Assembly: GCF_944384735.1 (NCBI RefSeq)
Contig: NZ_CALWUN010000005.1
Location: 1 to 58,988, forward strand
Direction of reading: 5' to 3'
DNA: 58,988 nucleotides
Source of the DNA: an uncultured Agathobaculum sp.
Lineage (GTDB): Bacteria; Bacillota; Clostridia; Oscillospirales; Butyricicoccaceae
The position numbers and the translations under genes were made by a program. Shown here in pieces: positions 1 through 7,750 of the stretch. Numbering within the stretch: position 1 is the stretch's first letter; each line of letters begins with the position of its first letter. The notes under the pieces were generated by a model. It ran no database searches. It was not told the DNA's origin and worked only from the letters and a program-made list of their open reading frames with translations.

Positions 1-209
1 ATCTCTACAAACAGATGGATGTGGTTGGGGCACGCTTCCGCTTCTATGATTTTTACCCCTTTCCACTCACATAACTGCCGCAGTATTTTCCCTATGGCTG
101 CTTTCTTTTCCCGATAAAATACCTTCCTCCGGTACTTTGGGGCAAATACGATATGATATTTGCAATTCCACCGGGTATGGGATAAACTATTGATGTCATT
201 CAGTCCCAT
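1..209 (-). CDS. tnpA: IS200/IS605-family transposase TnpA, N-terminal part
   Basis: Partial gene whose first 69 codons lie in the window. The translation begins MGLNDINSLSHTRWNCKYHI and ends in the histidine-hydrophobic-histidine motif (HIH, residues about 63-65) that binds the metal in Y1 HUH transposases. The catalytic tyrosine would lie beyond the window edge. In this family the protein binds hairpins at the element ends and cuts and joins single-stranded DNA. The ATG is preceded by a GGGAGG ribosome site that is buried in an inverted repeat. The gene appears intact as far as it can be read. Confidence 0.9.
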   Translation of the reverse strand, partial: MGLNDINSLSHTRWNCKYHIVFAPKYRRKVFYREKKAAIGKILRQLCEWKGVKIIEAEACPNHIHLFVE

Positions 210-218
210 CTGGATGTC

Positions 219-276
219 CTCCCTTTGCTATCCTTTGTGCAGTTGGCAGACCGCACTCTTATTATAGCAAAGGGAG
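219..276 (-). promoter_or_regulatory. Inverted repeat sequestering the tnpA ribosome-binding site
   Basis: Perfect 13-bp arms at 219-231 and 264-276 would pair in the tnpA mRNA. The arm next to the gene contains the GGGAGG Shine-Dalgarno sequence, so translation should be blocked when the stem forms. On the plus strand the same stem is followed by a run of seven T, so it may also stop transcription entering the element. Both behaviours are described for the IS200 leader of Salmonella. Confidence 0.7.
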
Positions 277-311
277 TTTTTTTATTATTTTTATCGCCTT
301 AGGCTTTTTTG

Positions 312-334
312 AACCACTCGCCTAGCGAGTGGTT
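312..334. repeat. Left-end hairpin of the IS200/IS605 element
   Basis: Nine-base arms AACCACTCG (312-320) and CGAGTGGTT (326-334) around CCTAG. Subterminal hairpins of this kind are what TnpA recognises in the family. Confidence 0.6.
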
Positions 335-347
335 TTCTTTATACAAC

Positions 348-376
348 AAGGCGCACCCGGCCAACGGATGCGCCTT
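348..376. terminator. Terminator-like hairpin after the COG2426 gene
   Basis: Arms AAGGCGCA (348-355) and TGCGCCTT (369-376) lie just beyond the stop codon of the leftward gene at 380. A short T run follows only on the plus strand, so termination of the leftward gene is plausible but weak. Confidence 0.5.
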
Positions 377-379
377 TTC

Positions 380-871
380 TCATAGCATATTCACCACGCC
401 CAGCACACTATGCGAAGCGATCAGCATAATGATGCCCGCTGTGACCACGCCCGCCAGGATGGACAGCAGCGCCTTGGTCTTGGGCATTTTGAGGATGGTT
501 GCGATCAGTGCGCCCGACCACGCGCCCGTGCCCGGCAGCGGCACCGCGACAAACAGGAACAGGCCGATGCGCGCATACTTGGTCACCTGATCGGTTTTGG
601 AAAGCAGCTTTTGCTTATAAGCCGTGGCAAATTTCGTCAGCGGCGGCAGCGTACATACCCAGTCGAGGATCTTCTCCCCGAAAAACAGCAGGAACGGGAT
701 CGGGATCATATTCCCGAGAATCGCCAGCGGCATCACTTCGTTCCACGCCAACCCCGCCGTCACCCCGAGCGGCACCGCGCCGCGCAGCTCCACCAGCGGC
801 ACCATTGAAATGATGACGACCGCCAGCTCGCGCCCTGCGCCGAGCAGCCAGTTGAACAATCCGTCAAACAT
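380..871 (-). CDS. COG2426 small multidrug-export family membrane protein
   Basis: A 163-residue polytopic membrane protein. The sequence shows several hydrophobic helices and the family features LVELRGAVPLG near the N terminus and PLPGTGAWSG in the second half, the signature of putative small multidrug export proteins (COG2426). The transport substrate is not established for the family. I place the start at the ATG at 871 because a GGAGGA site sits just upstream. A longer reading frame exists but has no ribosome site. It is transcribed divergently from a padR gene, and PadR proteins often control neighbouring exporters, so a regulatory link is possible (inference). Confidence 0.8.
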   Translation of the reverse strand: MFDGLFNWLLGAGRELAVVIISMVPLVELRGAVPLGVTAGLAWNEVMPLAILGNMIPIPFLLFFGEKILDWVCTLPPLTKFATAYKQKLLSKTDQVTKYARIGLFLFVAVPLPGTGAWSGALIATILKMPKTKALLSILAGVVTAGIIMLIASHSVLGVVNML

Positions 872-895
872 AGTTGTTTCATCCTCCAAAGCGAA

Positions 896-960
896 CAAAT
901 TCCTGTTTATCATACCTTATTTGCGCCCATAGCGCAAGGCTTTTTCGCAAATTCCTGTTT
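896..960. repeat. 13-bp direct repeat in the divergent padR promoter region
   Basis: CAAATTCCTGTTT occurs at 896-908 and again at 948-960. One copy abuts the -10 box of the leftward gene. The other overlaps the -35 box of the padR promoter. The 52-bp period is close to five helical turns. This could be a regulator-binding pair. Confidence 0.5.
909..937 (-). promoter_or_regulatory. Promoter of the COG2426 gene
   Basis: Leftward TTGCGC (932-937), 17-nt spacer, TATGAT (909-914). It is divergent from and close to the padR promoter. Confidence 0.6.
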
Positions 961-987
961 GACATGCCGCCCCTGCCGGGATATACT
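959..987 (+). promoter_or_regulatory. Strong sigma-A promoter of padR
   Basis: TTGACA (959-964), exactly 17 nt, TATACT (982-987). A short inverted repeat, GATAC (991-995) and GTATC (1009-1013), lies at the expected transcription start and may be an operator for autoregulation. Confidence 0.8.
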
Positions 988-1027
988 AAGGATACATCGA
1001 AACCCGAGGTATCAGGAGGCGACCGTT

Positions 1028-1378
1028 ATGCCGCGCAAAAAAGACGATCCCGGTTTTCCGGGCAGCAACACCCTGCTGGTGCTCGCCCTGCTGGAGGACG
1101 AGGACAAATACGGCTACCAGATCATCCGCGAGCTGGAATGCCGCTCTGACCGGGCGTTTTCCATGAAGGAGGGCACGCTCTACCCCATCCTGCACGGGCT
1201 GGAGGCGCGCGGCGAAGTGCGTTCGTACGAACGCCCATCTGACGCCGGGCGGATGCGCCGCTATTACCAGCTGACACGGCAAGGCGTCAAAACGCTCGCA
1301 CGCTGCCGCCGCGAGTGGGAATCGTTCTGCAAAAAGTTCGGCAAGGTGGTCGGGGGTGAGGCGTGTGTCCTCGGATGA
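1028..1378 (+). CDS. PadR-family transcriptional regulator
   Basis: A 116-residue winged-helix DNA-binding protein. The sequence carries the PadR signature: an N-terminal helix with LALLEDEDKYGYQI, then the recognition region ending in EGTLYPILHGLEARG, then the wing with YYQLTRQG. It is of the short PadR-s2 type with only one C-terminal helix for dimerisation. The start at 1028 follows an AGGAGG site. The stop codon overlaps the next gene, a HAAS-domain membrane protein. PadR-HAAS pairs are a common Firmicutes arrangement in which the membrane partner is thought to relay a signal. Known PadR proteins usually repress their own operon and a nearby transporter. Confidence 0.9.
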   Translation: MPRKKDDPGFPGSNTLLVLALLEDEDKYGYQIIRELECRSDRAFSMKEGTLYPILHGLEARGEVRSYERPSDAGRMRRYYQLTRQGVKTLARCRREWESFCKKFGKVVGGEACVLG

Positions 1379-1688
1379 ACGCATCGCCCGCTATCTGGAT
1401 CAGGTGTGCCATCAGCTGCTCTGGCCGCCCTACCGCGCGCGGGTGCGCCGCGAGCTGGCCGACCACATCCTGAGCCATGTGGAATACCTGACGCAGCAGC
1501 GCGGCTTTGCGCCGGATGAGGCGCTGGACGCCGCCCTGCAAGCGCTCGGCAGCCCGGAGGAACTCGGCCGCAGCCTGCGGCGGGCCCGGTTCCCGCTCAG
1601 CTACCTGTTCTGTCTGCTGCTGACCTGCATCGTGTGGGCCGGCATCGCAGCCTGCGCGGCCTATCTGCTGCTATATCTGCTGCCCTGA
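1356..1688 (+). CDS. HAAS (permease prefix/DUF1700-like) domain membrane protein
   Basis: A 110-residue protein with an N-terminal HAAS-type helical domain (about residues 8-75, with RRELADHILSHVEYL and the GSPEELGR motif) followed by one strongly hydrophobic C-terminal segment (about 82-108). It starts at a GTG at 1356, 23 nt inside padR and shortly after an AAGGTGG site, so it is translationally coupled. Such proteins usually accompany PadR regulators. No enzymatic motif is visible. I infer a signalling or membrane-tethering role, not a transport role. Confidence 0.75.
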   Translation: MRRVSSDERIARYLDQVCHQLLWPPYRARVRRELADHILSHVEYLTQQRGFAPDEALDAALQALGSPEELGRSLRRARFPLSYLFCLLLTCIVWAGIAACAAYLLLYLLP

Positions 1689-1728
1689 AAAAGCGTTCCG
1701 CCGGCCACTGCCGCGCAGAACGCTTTTT
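1688..1728. terminator. Bidirectional terminator between the HAAS gene and cls
   Basis: Perfect 11-bp arms with A/T flanks (1688-1698 and 1718-1728). Poly-A and poly-T flanks make it functional in both directions for the convergent genes. Confidence 0.85.
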
Positions 1729-1743
1729 GTATGCCTGTCCGCC

Positions 1744-3270
1744 TTACAGCAGCGGCGCAAACAGCCGCAGCAGGCTGGCCGCGATCGACCGCAGCCACGG
1801 CACCTTGCGCATCCATGTCTCGTCGATCTGCCGGCTGACGTTGATGGTCTCCAGCACATCCTGCTTGACCGCACCGACGACCGAGCTGTTATAGAAGCAG
1901 GTCGCGCACTCAAAGTGCAGGAAAAACGAGCGGAAATCCATGTTGATCGTGCCGACCACAGCGATGTCATCATCCGAAACGATGCATTTGCCATGCAGGA
2001 AGCCGGGGCGGTACTCGTAGATCTTGATGCCTGCGCGGTACAGCTGCTGGTAGTACGACCGTGTGATCATATACACCAGCTTTTTGTCCGGGATGCCCGG
2101 TGTCAGGATGCGCACATCCACCCCCGACTGCGCCGCAATCGTCAGCGCGGTGATCATCTCATTGTCCAGCACCAGATACGGCGTGGTGATATAGACATAC
2201 TGCCGCGCATTGTGGATGATTTGCAGATAAAGCGACTCGCCCACATTCAAATCATCCAGCGGCGAATCCGCGAAGGACTGCACAAAGCCGTCCGGCGGCA
2301 GCTTAGCCGTGGGCAGGTAATCGTCCATCGGCGGGACGGCCTCGCCCGTCACATATTCCCACATTTGCAGGAAGAGCGAGGTCATATTGGCCGTGCCCTC
2401 GCCGCGCAGCATGATGCCTGTGTCCTTCCAGTGCCCAAAGCGCACTTTTTTATTGATATACTCGTCGGCCAGGTTGATGCCGCCCATATAGCCGACATTG
2501 CCGTCAATGATCATCATTTTGCGGTGGTTGCGGTAATTGAGGTAGGTGTTGAGCGTGGGCACAAACCGGTTAAACCGCACCGCGCGGATACCGAGCGAGG
2601 CCAGATAACGGTCGTAGCTTGGCGGCAGCGTCGTGATCGAGCCGACATCATCGTAGAGCACGCGCACATCCACGCCCTGCTGCGCCTTGCGCTGCAGGAT
2701 ATCGAGGATGGTGTCCCACATCACGCCCTCCTCTATGATAAAATACTCCAAAAAGATGAATTTATGCGCGTGCGACAGCTCCTCGCACATCGAGGCAAAC
2801 ATTTCCTCCCCCAGCCGGAAGTAATGTACCTCGGTATTCGTCCAGACCGGCATGCCGCCCAACGCATCGATATACCGCGCAAAGCACGCGTGGCGCGGAT
2901 ACTGCCGCGCCAGCTGCTCGGTTGCGGGCATGCGCATATAGTCGCTGAAGTCCGGCGGGCTTGGCTCGTATTTGTGCTGGGTACGCGCACGGTTGAACGG
3001 TGTGTTGCCCCAAAGCAGGTAAAACAAGCCACCAAACAGCGGCAGCAGCAAAATAACGATGATCCATGTGATCTTATAGGTGGGGTTATCGTACTTGCGC
3101 ACCAGCCAGATGACGATGATCATGCTCAGCACGGTCAGCATGTGGGGCACCCAGCTCCACATCCCGCTCATCCAGCCCAAGAAGTACATCACAATAACCA
3201 GCTGCAACACCAGCAGAAAACCGCCGACGACGCGGCGGTCGCCCAGCAAACGGCCAATGATCCTGCGCAT
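1744..3270 (-). CDS. cls: Cardiolipin synthase (phospholipase D superfamily)
   Basis: A 508-residue membrane enzyme that joins two phosphatidylglycerol molecules into cardiolipin and glycerol. Two N-terminal transmembrane segments (about 15-33 and 36-58) plus a third hydrophobic stretch (about 68-88) are followed by two PLD repeats. Each repeat has its HKD motif: NHRKMMIIDG in the first and HGKCIVSDDD in the second. Length and order match bacterial Cls. The start ATG has an AAAGGAG site. The gene has its own promoter, divergent from the M24 peptidase, with a perfect palindrome between the two -35 boxes. Confidence 0.95.
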   Translation of the reverse strand: MRRIIGRLLGDRRVVGGFLLVLQLVIVMYFLGWMSGMWSWVPHMLTVLSMIIVIWLVRKYDNPTYKITWIIVILLLPLFGGLFYLLWGNTPFNRARTQHKYEPSPPDFSDYMRMPATEQLARQYPRHACFARYIDALGGMPVWTNTEVHYFRLGEEMFASMCEELSHAHKFIFLEYFIIEEGVMWDTILDILQRKAQQGVDVRVLYDDVGSITTLPPSYDRYLASLGIRAVRFNRFVPTLNTYLNYRNHRKMMIIDGNVGYMGGINLADEYINKKVRFGHWKDTGIMLRGEGTANMTSLFLQMWEYVTGEAVPPMDDYLPTAKLPPDGFVQSFADSPLDDLNVGESLYLQIIHNARQYVYITTPYLVLDNEMITALTIAAQSGVDVRILTPGIPDKKLVYMITRSYYQQLYRAGIKIYEYRPGFLHGKCIVSDDDIAVVGTINMDFRSFFLHFECATCFYNSSVVGAVKQDVLETINVSRQIDETWMRKVPWLRSIAASLLRLFAPLL

Positions 3271-3305
3271 ACCCGACTCCTTTCAACGATTTTTTCACAT
3301 TTATC

Positions 3306-3334
3306 ATGATACCGCACCATTTTATAAAAGTCAA
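3306..3334 (-). promoter_or_regulatory. cls promoter
   Basis: Leftward TTGACT (3329-3334), 17 nt, TATCAT (3306-3311). Confidence 0.65.
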
Positions 3335-3346
3335 TGCGTACGCATT
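3333..3346. promoter_or_regulatory. Perfect 14-bp palindrome between divergent promoters (candidate operator)
   Basis: AATGCGTACGCATT lies exactly between the -35 boxes of cls and of the M24 gene and overlaps both by two bases. A dimeric regulator bound here could control both genes. Confidence 0.5.
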
Positions 3347-3373
3347 GCCCTTGCCGCGATTCTGTGATAAGAT
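3345..3373 (+). promoter_or_regulatory. Probable promoter of the M24-degV pair
   Basis: TTGCCC (3345-3350), 17 nt, TAAGAT (3368-3373). Both hexamers depart from consensus. Confidence 0.45.
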
Positions 3374-3420
3374 AACAACAGAAACGTTATGGAAATTACA
3401 TCAAAACGGAGGTCGAAAGC

Positions 3421-4617
3421 ATGCCCCACACTCCCGTGCCCGCCGAAGAACTGTCGGCCCGCCTTGCACGTCTGCGCTGCGCAATGGCCCAGCGCGACCC
3501 CGATTGGTCCATGATTATTCTGGACAATAAAATCGACCTATATTACTTTGCCGGAACCATGCAGGAAGGCGCGCTCGTCATCACGCCGGAGCAGGCCGTG
3601 CTGTTTGTGCGCCGCTCGTTCGACTGCGCCCGGCAGGAATCGCTGTTTACCGATATCCGGCCGCTCGGCAGCTTCCGCGGCATTGCCGAAGCGTTCCCCA
3701 GCGTACCGGCGTCTGTCTATATCGCCGCGCGCACCTTGACGCTGCAAAAACTGACGCTGCTGCAAAAATACCTGCCCTTCACGCCCCGTCCGGTGGATGA
3801 TGTGCTTGCCGGGCTGCGCGCGGTCAAAAGCCCGTACGAGCTGGACTGCATGCGCCGCGCGGGCGCGCTGCACCAGCATGTGATTGAGCAAGTCGCGCCC
3901 GCGTTGCTGCGCCCCGGCGTGAGCGAAGCGCGGCTGTGCGGCGAACTCTGCGTGGTCATGCTTGACCGCGGTGCGATGGGCATTTCCCGCTTCAACCAGC
4001 CCGCCGCTGAGGATGTGCTGGGCGTCGCCAGCTTCAGCGAAAACAGCCTGCGCGCCGCGGCGCTGGACAGCCCGTCGGGCACGGTCGGCACCTGCATCGC
4101 CATGAAATCGATCGGCTCGTCCGCCCGCGCGCTACGGCAGGGCGATACCGTGCTGCTCGATATCCCCTGCGGCATGTACGGCTACCACACAGACAAAAGC
4201 ATCACCTTTTATTTCGGCTCGCTGCGCGACCACCCGCAGGGCGACCGCATCCGCGAGGCGCGCGCGCAGTGCGTTTTCCTCGAAACCGAGGCTGCTGCCA
4301 TGCTGCGGCCGGGCGCCGTCCCGTCCGAGGTATATGAAAAGCTGCTGGCCTGCGTCGACCCGGCCTTCCGCGACGGCTTCATGAACGCCTGCAAGTTCCT
4401 CGGGCACTCGATCGGCTTGACCATGGACGAGACCCCGGTACTTGCGCGCGGCTTCCATACCCCGCTCACCGCCGGTATGACGCTGGCCGTCGAGCCCAAA
4501 ATCGCGCTGGAGGGCATCGGCCTGATCGGCTGCGAAAACACCTACGAAATCGTCGCTGACGGACCTGCCCGTTCGCTGACCGGCGCGTGCGACACGCCGT
4601 TTGAAATCACCGGCTGA
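3421..4617 (+). CDS. M24-family metallopeptidase (Xaa-Pro aminopeptidase/creatinase-like)
   Basis: A 398-residue protein with an N-terminal creatinase-like domain (about 10-140) and a C-terminal pita-bread catalytic domain (about 145-395). The five metal ligands of the family are in place: Asp247 and Asp258 (DIPCGMYGYHTD), His329 (LGHSIGL), Glu358 (EPK) and Glu372 (CENTYE). It should therefore be a working dinuclear-metal hydrolase, probably releasing an N-terminal residue before proline. Creatinase-type relatives use the same fold for other substrates, so specificity is uncertain. A GGAGG site precedes the ATG. degV follows after 22 nt, suggesting one operon. Confidence 0.88.
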   Translation: MPHTPVPAEELSARLARLRCAMAQRDPDWSMIILDNKIDLYYFAGTMQEGALVITPEQAVLFVRRSFDCARQESLFTDIRPLGSFRGIAEAFPSVPASVYIAARTLTLQKLTLLQKYLPFTPRPVDDVLAGLRAVKSPYELDCMRRAGALHQHVIEQVAPALLRPGVSEARLCGELCVVMLDRGAMGISRFNQPAAEDVLGVASFSENSLRAAALDSPSGTVGTCIAMKSIGSSARALRQGDTVLLDIPCGMYGYHTDKSITFYFGSLRDHPQGDRIREARAQCVFLETEAAAMLRPGAVPSEVYEKLLACVDPAFRDGFMNACKFLGHSIGLTMDETPVLARGFHTPLTAGMTLAVEPKIALEGIGLIGCENTYEIVADGPARSLTGACDTPFEITG

Positions 4618-4639
4618 TCCGACCGGAAAGGAGTATGTT

Positions 4640-5509
4640 ATGCATCCGTTCACCCTGATCACCGATTCCACCATCGACGAAACCGCAGAGTATTTTAAAA
4701 AAAACGATATCAAATACGCGCCGCTCTCGTTCTCCATCGACGAGCGCACCATCGAGGAGGACTGCGGCCAGACCATCTCCTTCCAGCAATTCTATAACCT
4801 GCTGCGGCAGGGCAAGCAATCCAGCACCTCACAGGCCAAGCTCAACACCTTCCTGCGCCTGTTCCGCGACGCGCTGGACGCCGGACAGGACATCCTGTAT
4901 ATCGGCTTTTCCTCCGGCTTGTCCGGCACCTATCAGGCCGGGTGCATGGCGCGCGATGAGCTGGCCTCGCTGTATCCCGAACGCAAAATTTTCTGCGTGG
5001 ACTCGCTCTCCGCTACGGGCGGCGAATTCCTGCTGGTCGATAAGGCGCGCGAGATGCGCGATGGCGGCTGCACGGCGGAGGTCACCGCGACCGCGATCGA
5101 GCAGATGCGCCTGCATGTGATCCATCTGGTCACGGTGGACGACCTGAACCACCTGCACCGCGGCGGCCGTCTGAGCAAGACTTCGGCCGTGGTCGGCAGC
5201 CTGCTGGGCATCAAGCCGCTGATCTGGGTCAACGACGAGGGCAAGCTCGAAGTCTGCGGCAAGGTACGCGGCCGCCAGAAGGCGATCAGCTACTTGGCGG
5301 AGCGCACCCTGCGCGAGATGACCGACAAAAATCAGGTTGTCCGCATTGGCCACGGCGACTGTCTGGAGGACGCGCAGGCGTTGGCCGATCTGCTGTGGCG
5401 CAGCGGCGTGCGGTCGGACATCCGTTATATCGGCACGGTCATCGGTTCGCACACCGGCCCCGGCGTGCTGACCACCTTCTTCTTCGGCGGCGACCGCAAG
5501 CCGGAATAA
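4640..5509 (+). CDS. DegV-family fatty-acid-binding protein
   Basis: A 289-residue two-domain protein. The N-terminal domain carries the DegV signatures TDSTIDE (residues about 8-14), SSTSQ and IGFSSGLSGTYQ. The second half carries HRGGRLS and the GSHTGPGV motif near the C terminus. DegV/FakB proteins hold a fatty acid so that the kinase FakA can phosphorylate it for membrane lipid synthesis. No FakA is in the window, so the partner must be elsewhere. The start is chosen from the GGAAAGGAG site at 4624-4632. Confidence 0.9.
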   Translation: MHPFTLITDSTIDETAEYFKKNDIKYAPLSFSIDERTIEEDCGQTISFQQFYNLLRQGKQSSTSQAKLNTFLRLFRDALDAGQDILYIGFSSGLSGTYQAGCMARDELASLYPERKIFCVDSLSATGGEFLLVDKAREMRDGGCTAEVTATAIEQMRLHVIHLVTVDDLNHLHRGGRLSKTSAVVGSLLGIKPLIWVNDEGKLEVCGKVRGRQKAISYLAERTLREMTDKNQVVRIGHGDCLEDAQALADLLWRSGVRSDIRYIGTVIGSHTGPGVLTTFFFGGDRKPE

Positions 5510-5529
5510 CGCACCCAGCCGGGCAGCAT

Positions 5530-5592
5530 CCCCCCTCCCCTGCCGAACTGTTCTAAAAACCGCCCCCTGCGGCTGCCATGTGCCGCAGGGGG
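5530..5592 (+). terminator. Intergenic repeat motif and GC-rich hairpin after degV
   Basis: Positions 5530-5544 hold a C-rich motif also found downstream of two other genes in this window. It is followed by a perfect 10-bp stem (5563-5572 and 5583-5592). The following T run is poor, so this is a weak or Rho-assisted terminator at best. No promoter or RNA signal was recognised in the remaining stretch to 5727. Confidence 0.5.
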
Positions 5593-5727
5593 TATTGCTT
5601 TATGCTATGCTTGCGGCACACTGTCCAGCGGGTGCAAAAAAATATCCGTGTCGTTGCCGCTACAGCCGGAACCATTGGCGCCGCCGGAACGTCCAACCAG
5701 ATATACCAACGAATGGAGGGGATCGTC

Positions 5728-7407
5728 ATGAAACGAAGAATTTTGGCGTTAATGCTCGGACTGAGCCTGCTGCTGCCGACATCCGCTGGGGCGGCCAGTG
5801 TTCCGGCGGAGGGCGATCAAGCGTCTGTGTCCCGCATCGGGTTTCTCGGTGAACTGGCACAGGCAACCGGGGCGGACACCAGTGCGTATGCCGATGTGGA
5901 GCTGCCGTTTACCGATTGCACGCAGGAACCGAATATTGCATGGGCGTGGTACAACTGGCTGATCAACGGGGACGGAACGGGCGTCTGCCGTGCCAACGAC
6001 ATCAACCGGGAGGAAGCGGCGACCATCCTCGGCCGCTGGATGGACAACACCTACACCGAGCTGCCGGCAGGTTGCGGTACGGGTGCGCCGCGCATGGATA
6101 ACGTCTCCGAGTGGGCGCGAAATGGCGTGATGAAGTGCTGGATGTATGGCATCATCGACACAGGCGACGCGATGGATTTCCGTCCAAAAGACCCGGTGAC
6201 TGTGGCGGATGCGAAGACGTGGTGCGGCAATCTGCGCAAGCTGGCCGATCTGCCTGCAAATCTGCAGGCAAACGAGCCGTCGTTTGCCGACGCGCTGGTG
6301 CGCGCAGCCGCGCCCGAGGGCAACTGGACGCTGTCGCCGTATTCCGCGCGGCTGTGCCTTGCCATGCTGGCCAACGGCGCCAAGGGCGAGACGCAGCAGG
6401 AACTGCTGGACGCCTTGCAGATCGACGATCTGGAGCTTTTCAATCAGATTGTGCAAGAGCAGAATGCGTTTTATTCTGGACTGGAGCGCATCATGACGAT
6501 GCAGATTTCGAACTCGGTTTGGCTGAATCAAAGCTGGTTCGATGGTAAGGGTGCATTCCTGCCGAACTTTGTGAAAACAATGGATGAAAACTATCATGCG
6601 ACAGTCGAAGAGGTCACAAATGCGGATTCGGTCGAGCGCGTGAACGCATGGGCGAAGGAAAAAACCAATGGCAAAATCCCAATCATCCTGACCGAGGATA
6701 ACCGCGAGTTTGCCACTGCGCTGATTAACGCAGTGTATTTCAAGGCCGCGTGGGAAAATGAGTTTCCTGAGGACCAAACCGATAAAGCCGATTTTACAGA
6801 TGCGGACGGCACGACCGGCACAGTCGATATGATGCACCAGACAAATGGATTCGGCTACTATTCGACGCCGGGCGTCGAGGCGCTCAAGATGGATTATCGC
6901 AACTATGCGGTTGACAATGTGGATGGAGATGGTTTTGAACGCTTTATTGATGCGGATTTGAGTATGTATCTGATCAAGGCGGATGATACAATAGACGTAC
7001 AAAACCTGTTGGATGGCGCGGAATTTGTTTACGGCGATGTAAATGTTTCTGTTCCAAAATTCAAGGTGGAATATGGCGCAGCGCTGGACGATGCTTTGCA
7101 GGCAATGGGCATTAAGACTGCCTATGACCACGAAAAAGCCGACTTAACCGCAATGCTTGATCCGACCGGCCTGCCGGGCGGACAGTTTTTCCTTGATACC
7201 GTGCTGCAAAAGACTTACATTGCGGTGGATGAAAAGGGTACCGAGGCCGCAGCAGTCACCGCTGCGATGGATGGTGCAGGAGCCGCGCCGCCGAGCCGAC
7301 CGCAACTGGTGCGGGAGTTTACTGCGGATAGCCCATTCTGGTTTGTCATCCGCGACAACAACAATGGGGAGCTGTTCTTTGTCGGGCGGTATGAAAATGC
7401 GGAATAA
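5728..7407 (+). CDS. Secreted SLH-like domain serpin (inhibitory-type serine protease inhibitor)
   Basis: A 559-residue exported protein. Residues 1-23 form a signal peptide (MKRRILALMLGLSLLL then SAGA). About 40-160 resembles S-layer-homology repeats for cell-wall attachment. About 175-559 is a complete serpin fold, ending in the classic SPFWFVIRDNNNGELFFVGR. The reactive-centre hinge at 502-511 reads EKGTEAAAVT, the pattern of inhibitory serpins. Counting from it puts P1-P1' at Gly518-Ala519 inside a small-residue loop, which suggests elastase- or subtilisin-like targets (inference). Serpins with SLH domains are known from gut Clostridia (siropins). The start follows GGAGGG at 5715-5720. 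A longer upstream frame lacks a ribosome site and would precede the signal peptide. Confidence 0.9.
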   Translation: MKRRILALMLGLSLLLPTSAGAASVPAEGDQASVSRIGFLGELAQATGADTSAYADVELPFTDCTQEPNIAWAWYNWLINGDGTGVCRANDINREEAATILGRWMDNTYTELPAGCGTGAPRMDNVSEWARNGVMKCWMYGIIDTGDAMDFRPKDPVTVADAKTWCGNLRKLADLPANLQANEPSFADALVRAAAPEGNWTLSPYSARLCLAMLANGAKGETQQELLDALQIDDLELFNQIVQEQNAFYSGLERIMTMQISNSVWLNQSWFDGKGAFLPNFVKTMDENYHATVEEVTNADSVERVNAWAKEKTNGKIPIILTEDNREFATALINAVYFKAAWENEFPEDQTDKADFTDADGTTGTVDMMHQTNGFGYYSTPGVEALKMDYRNYAVDNVDGDGFERFIDADLSMYLIKADDTIDVQNLLDGAEFVYGDVNVSVPKFKVEYGAALDDALQAMGIKTAYDHEKADLTAMLDPTGLPGGQFFLDTVLQKTYIAVDEKGTEAAAVTAAMDGAGAAPPSRPQLVREFTADSPFWFVIRDNNNGELFFVGRYENAE

Positions 7408-7411
7408 ACGG

Positions 7412-7440
7412 TTGACAAATGCGGCTTTGGGGTATAGTAT
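7412..7440 (+). promoter_or_regulatory. Promoter of the thrS T-box leader
   Basis: TTGACA (7412-7417), 17 nt, TAGTAT (7435-7440). The overlapping hexamer TATAGT at 7433 gives a 15-nt spacer as an alternative. It begins only four bases after the serpin stop codon. Confidence 0.75.
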
Positions 7441-7446
7441 AAGCAT

Positions 7447-7715
7447 ATATTATTGCAAAAGGCGATGAAGGAAATCCCGCAGATACCCGAAAGCACCTGT
7501 AAGAGAGCGGACGACGTGGCTGGGAGCGTTCGCAGGTGTGGACAAAGCGGCACCGATTCCTGAGCTCTGCGGCGGAAAAGCGCAGTATGCCGCGGCGTTT
7601 CGTCCACGTTACGGACTCCAGAGCGGCAAACCCGCAGGCGGGCTTGCAAGCAGGGTGGAACCGTGGGTTTATTTTAAGCTCACCCCTGATCTTACGTCGG
7701 GGGTGGGCTTTTTTT
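7447..7715 (+). promoter_or_regulatory. T-box riboswitch (threonine) controlling thrS
   Basis: The conserved T-box bulge sequence AGGGTGGAACCGTGG is at 7652-7666. The competing intrinsic terminator has arms at about 7678-7688 and 7698-7708, followed by seven T. A Stem I with the AGAGAG bulge is visible at 7503-7508. The likely specifier codon is ACC (threonine) at 7552-7554, just before the 3' strand of the basal stem. Uncharged tRNA-Thr would pair with ACC and the T-box bulge and allow readthrough into thrS when threonine is scarce. Confidence 0.92.
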
Positions 7716-7750
7716 GTTCTCCCCGCAAAAAACAAAGGAGGAACACTGTT

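Larger units (their letters stand above)
1..345 (-). mobile_element. IS200/IS605-family insertion sequence, left-end portion (cut by window edge)
   Basis: Contains the start of a Y1 (HUH) transposase gene, its 5' untranslated region with a 13-bp inverted repeat, and an outer imperfect palindrome (arms at 312-320 and 326-334) of the type that marks the left end of IS200/IS605 elements. These elements move as single strands and make no target duplication, so the outer boundary near 345 is only approximate. The right end lies outside the window. Confidence 0.75.

Noticed and set aside
5578..5727. A 50-residue N-terminal extension of the serpin
   Set aside because: The upstream in-frame codons have no ribosome site and would bury the clear signal peptide starting at 5728.
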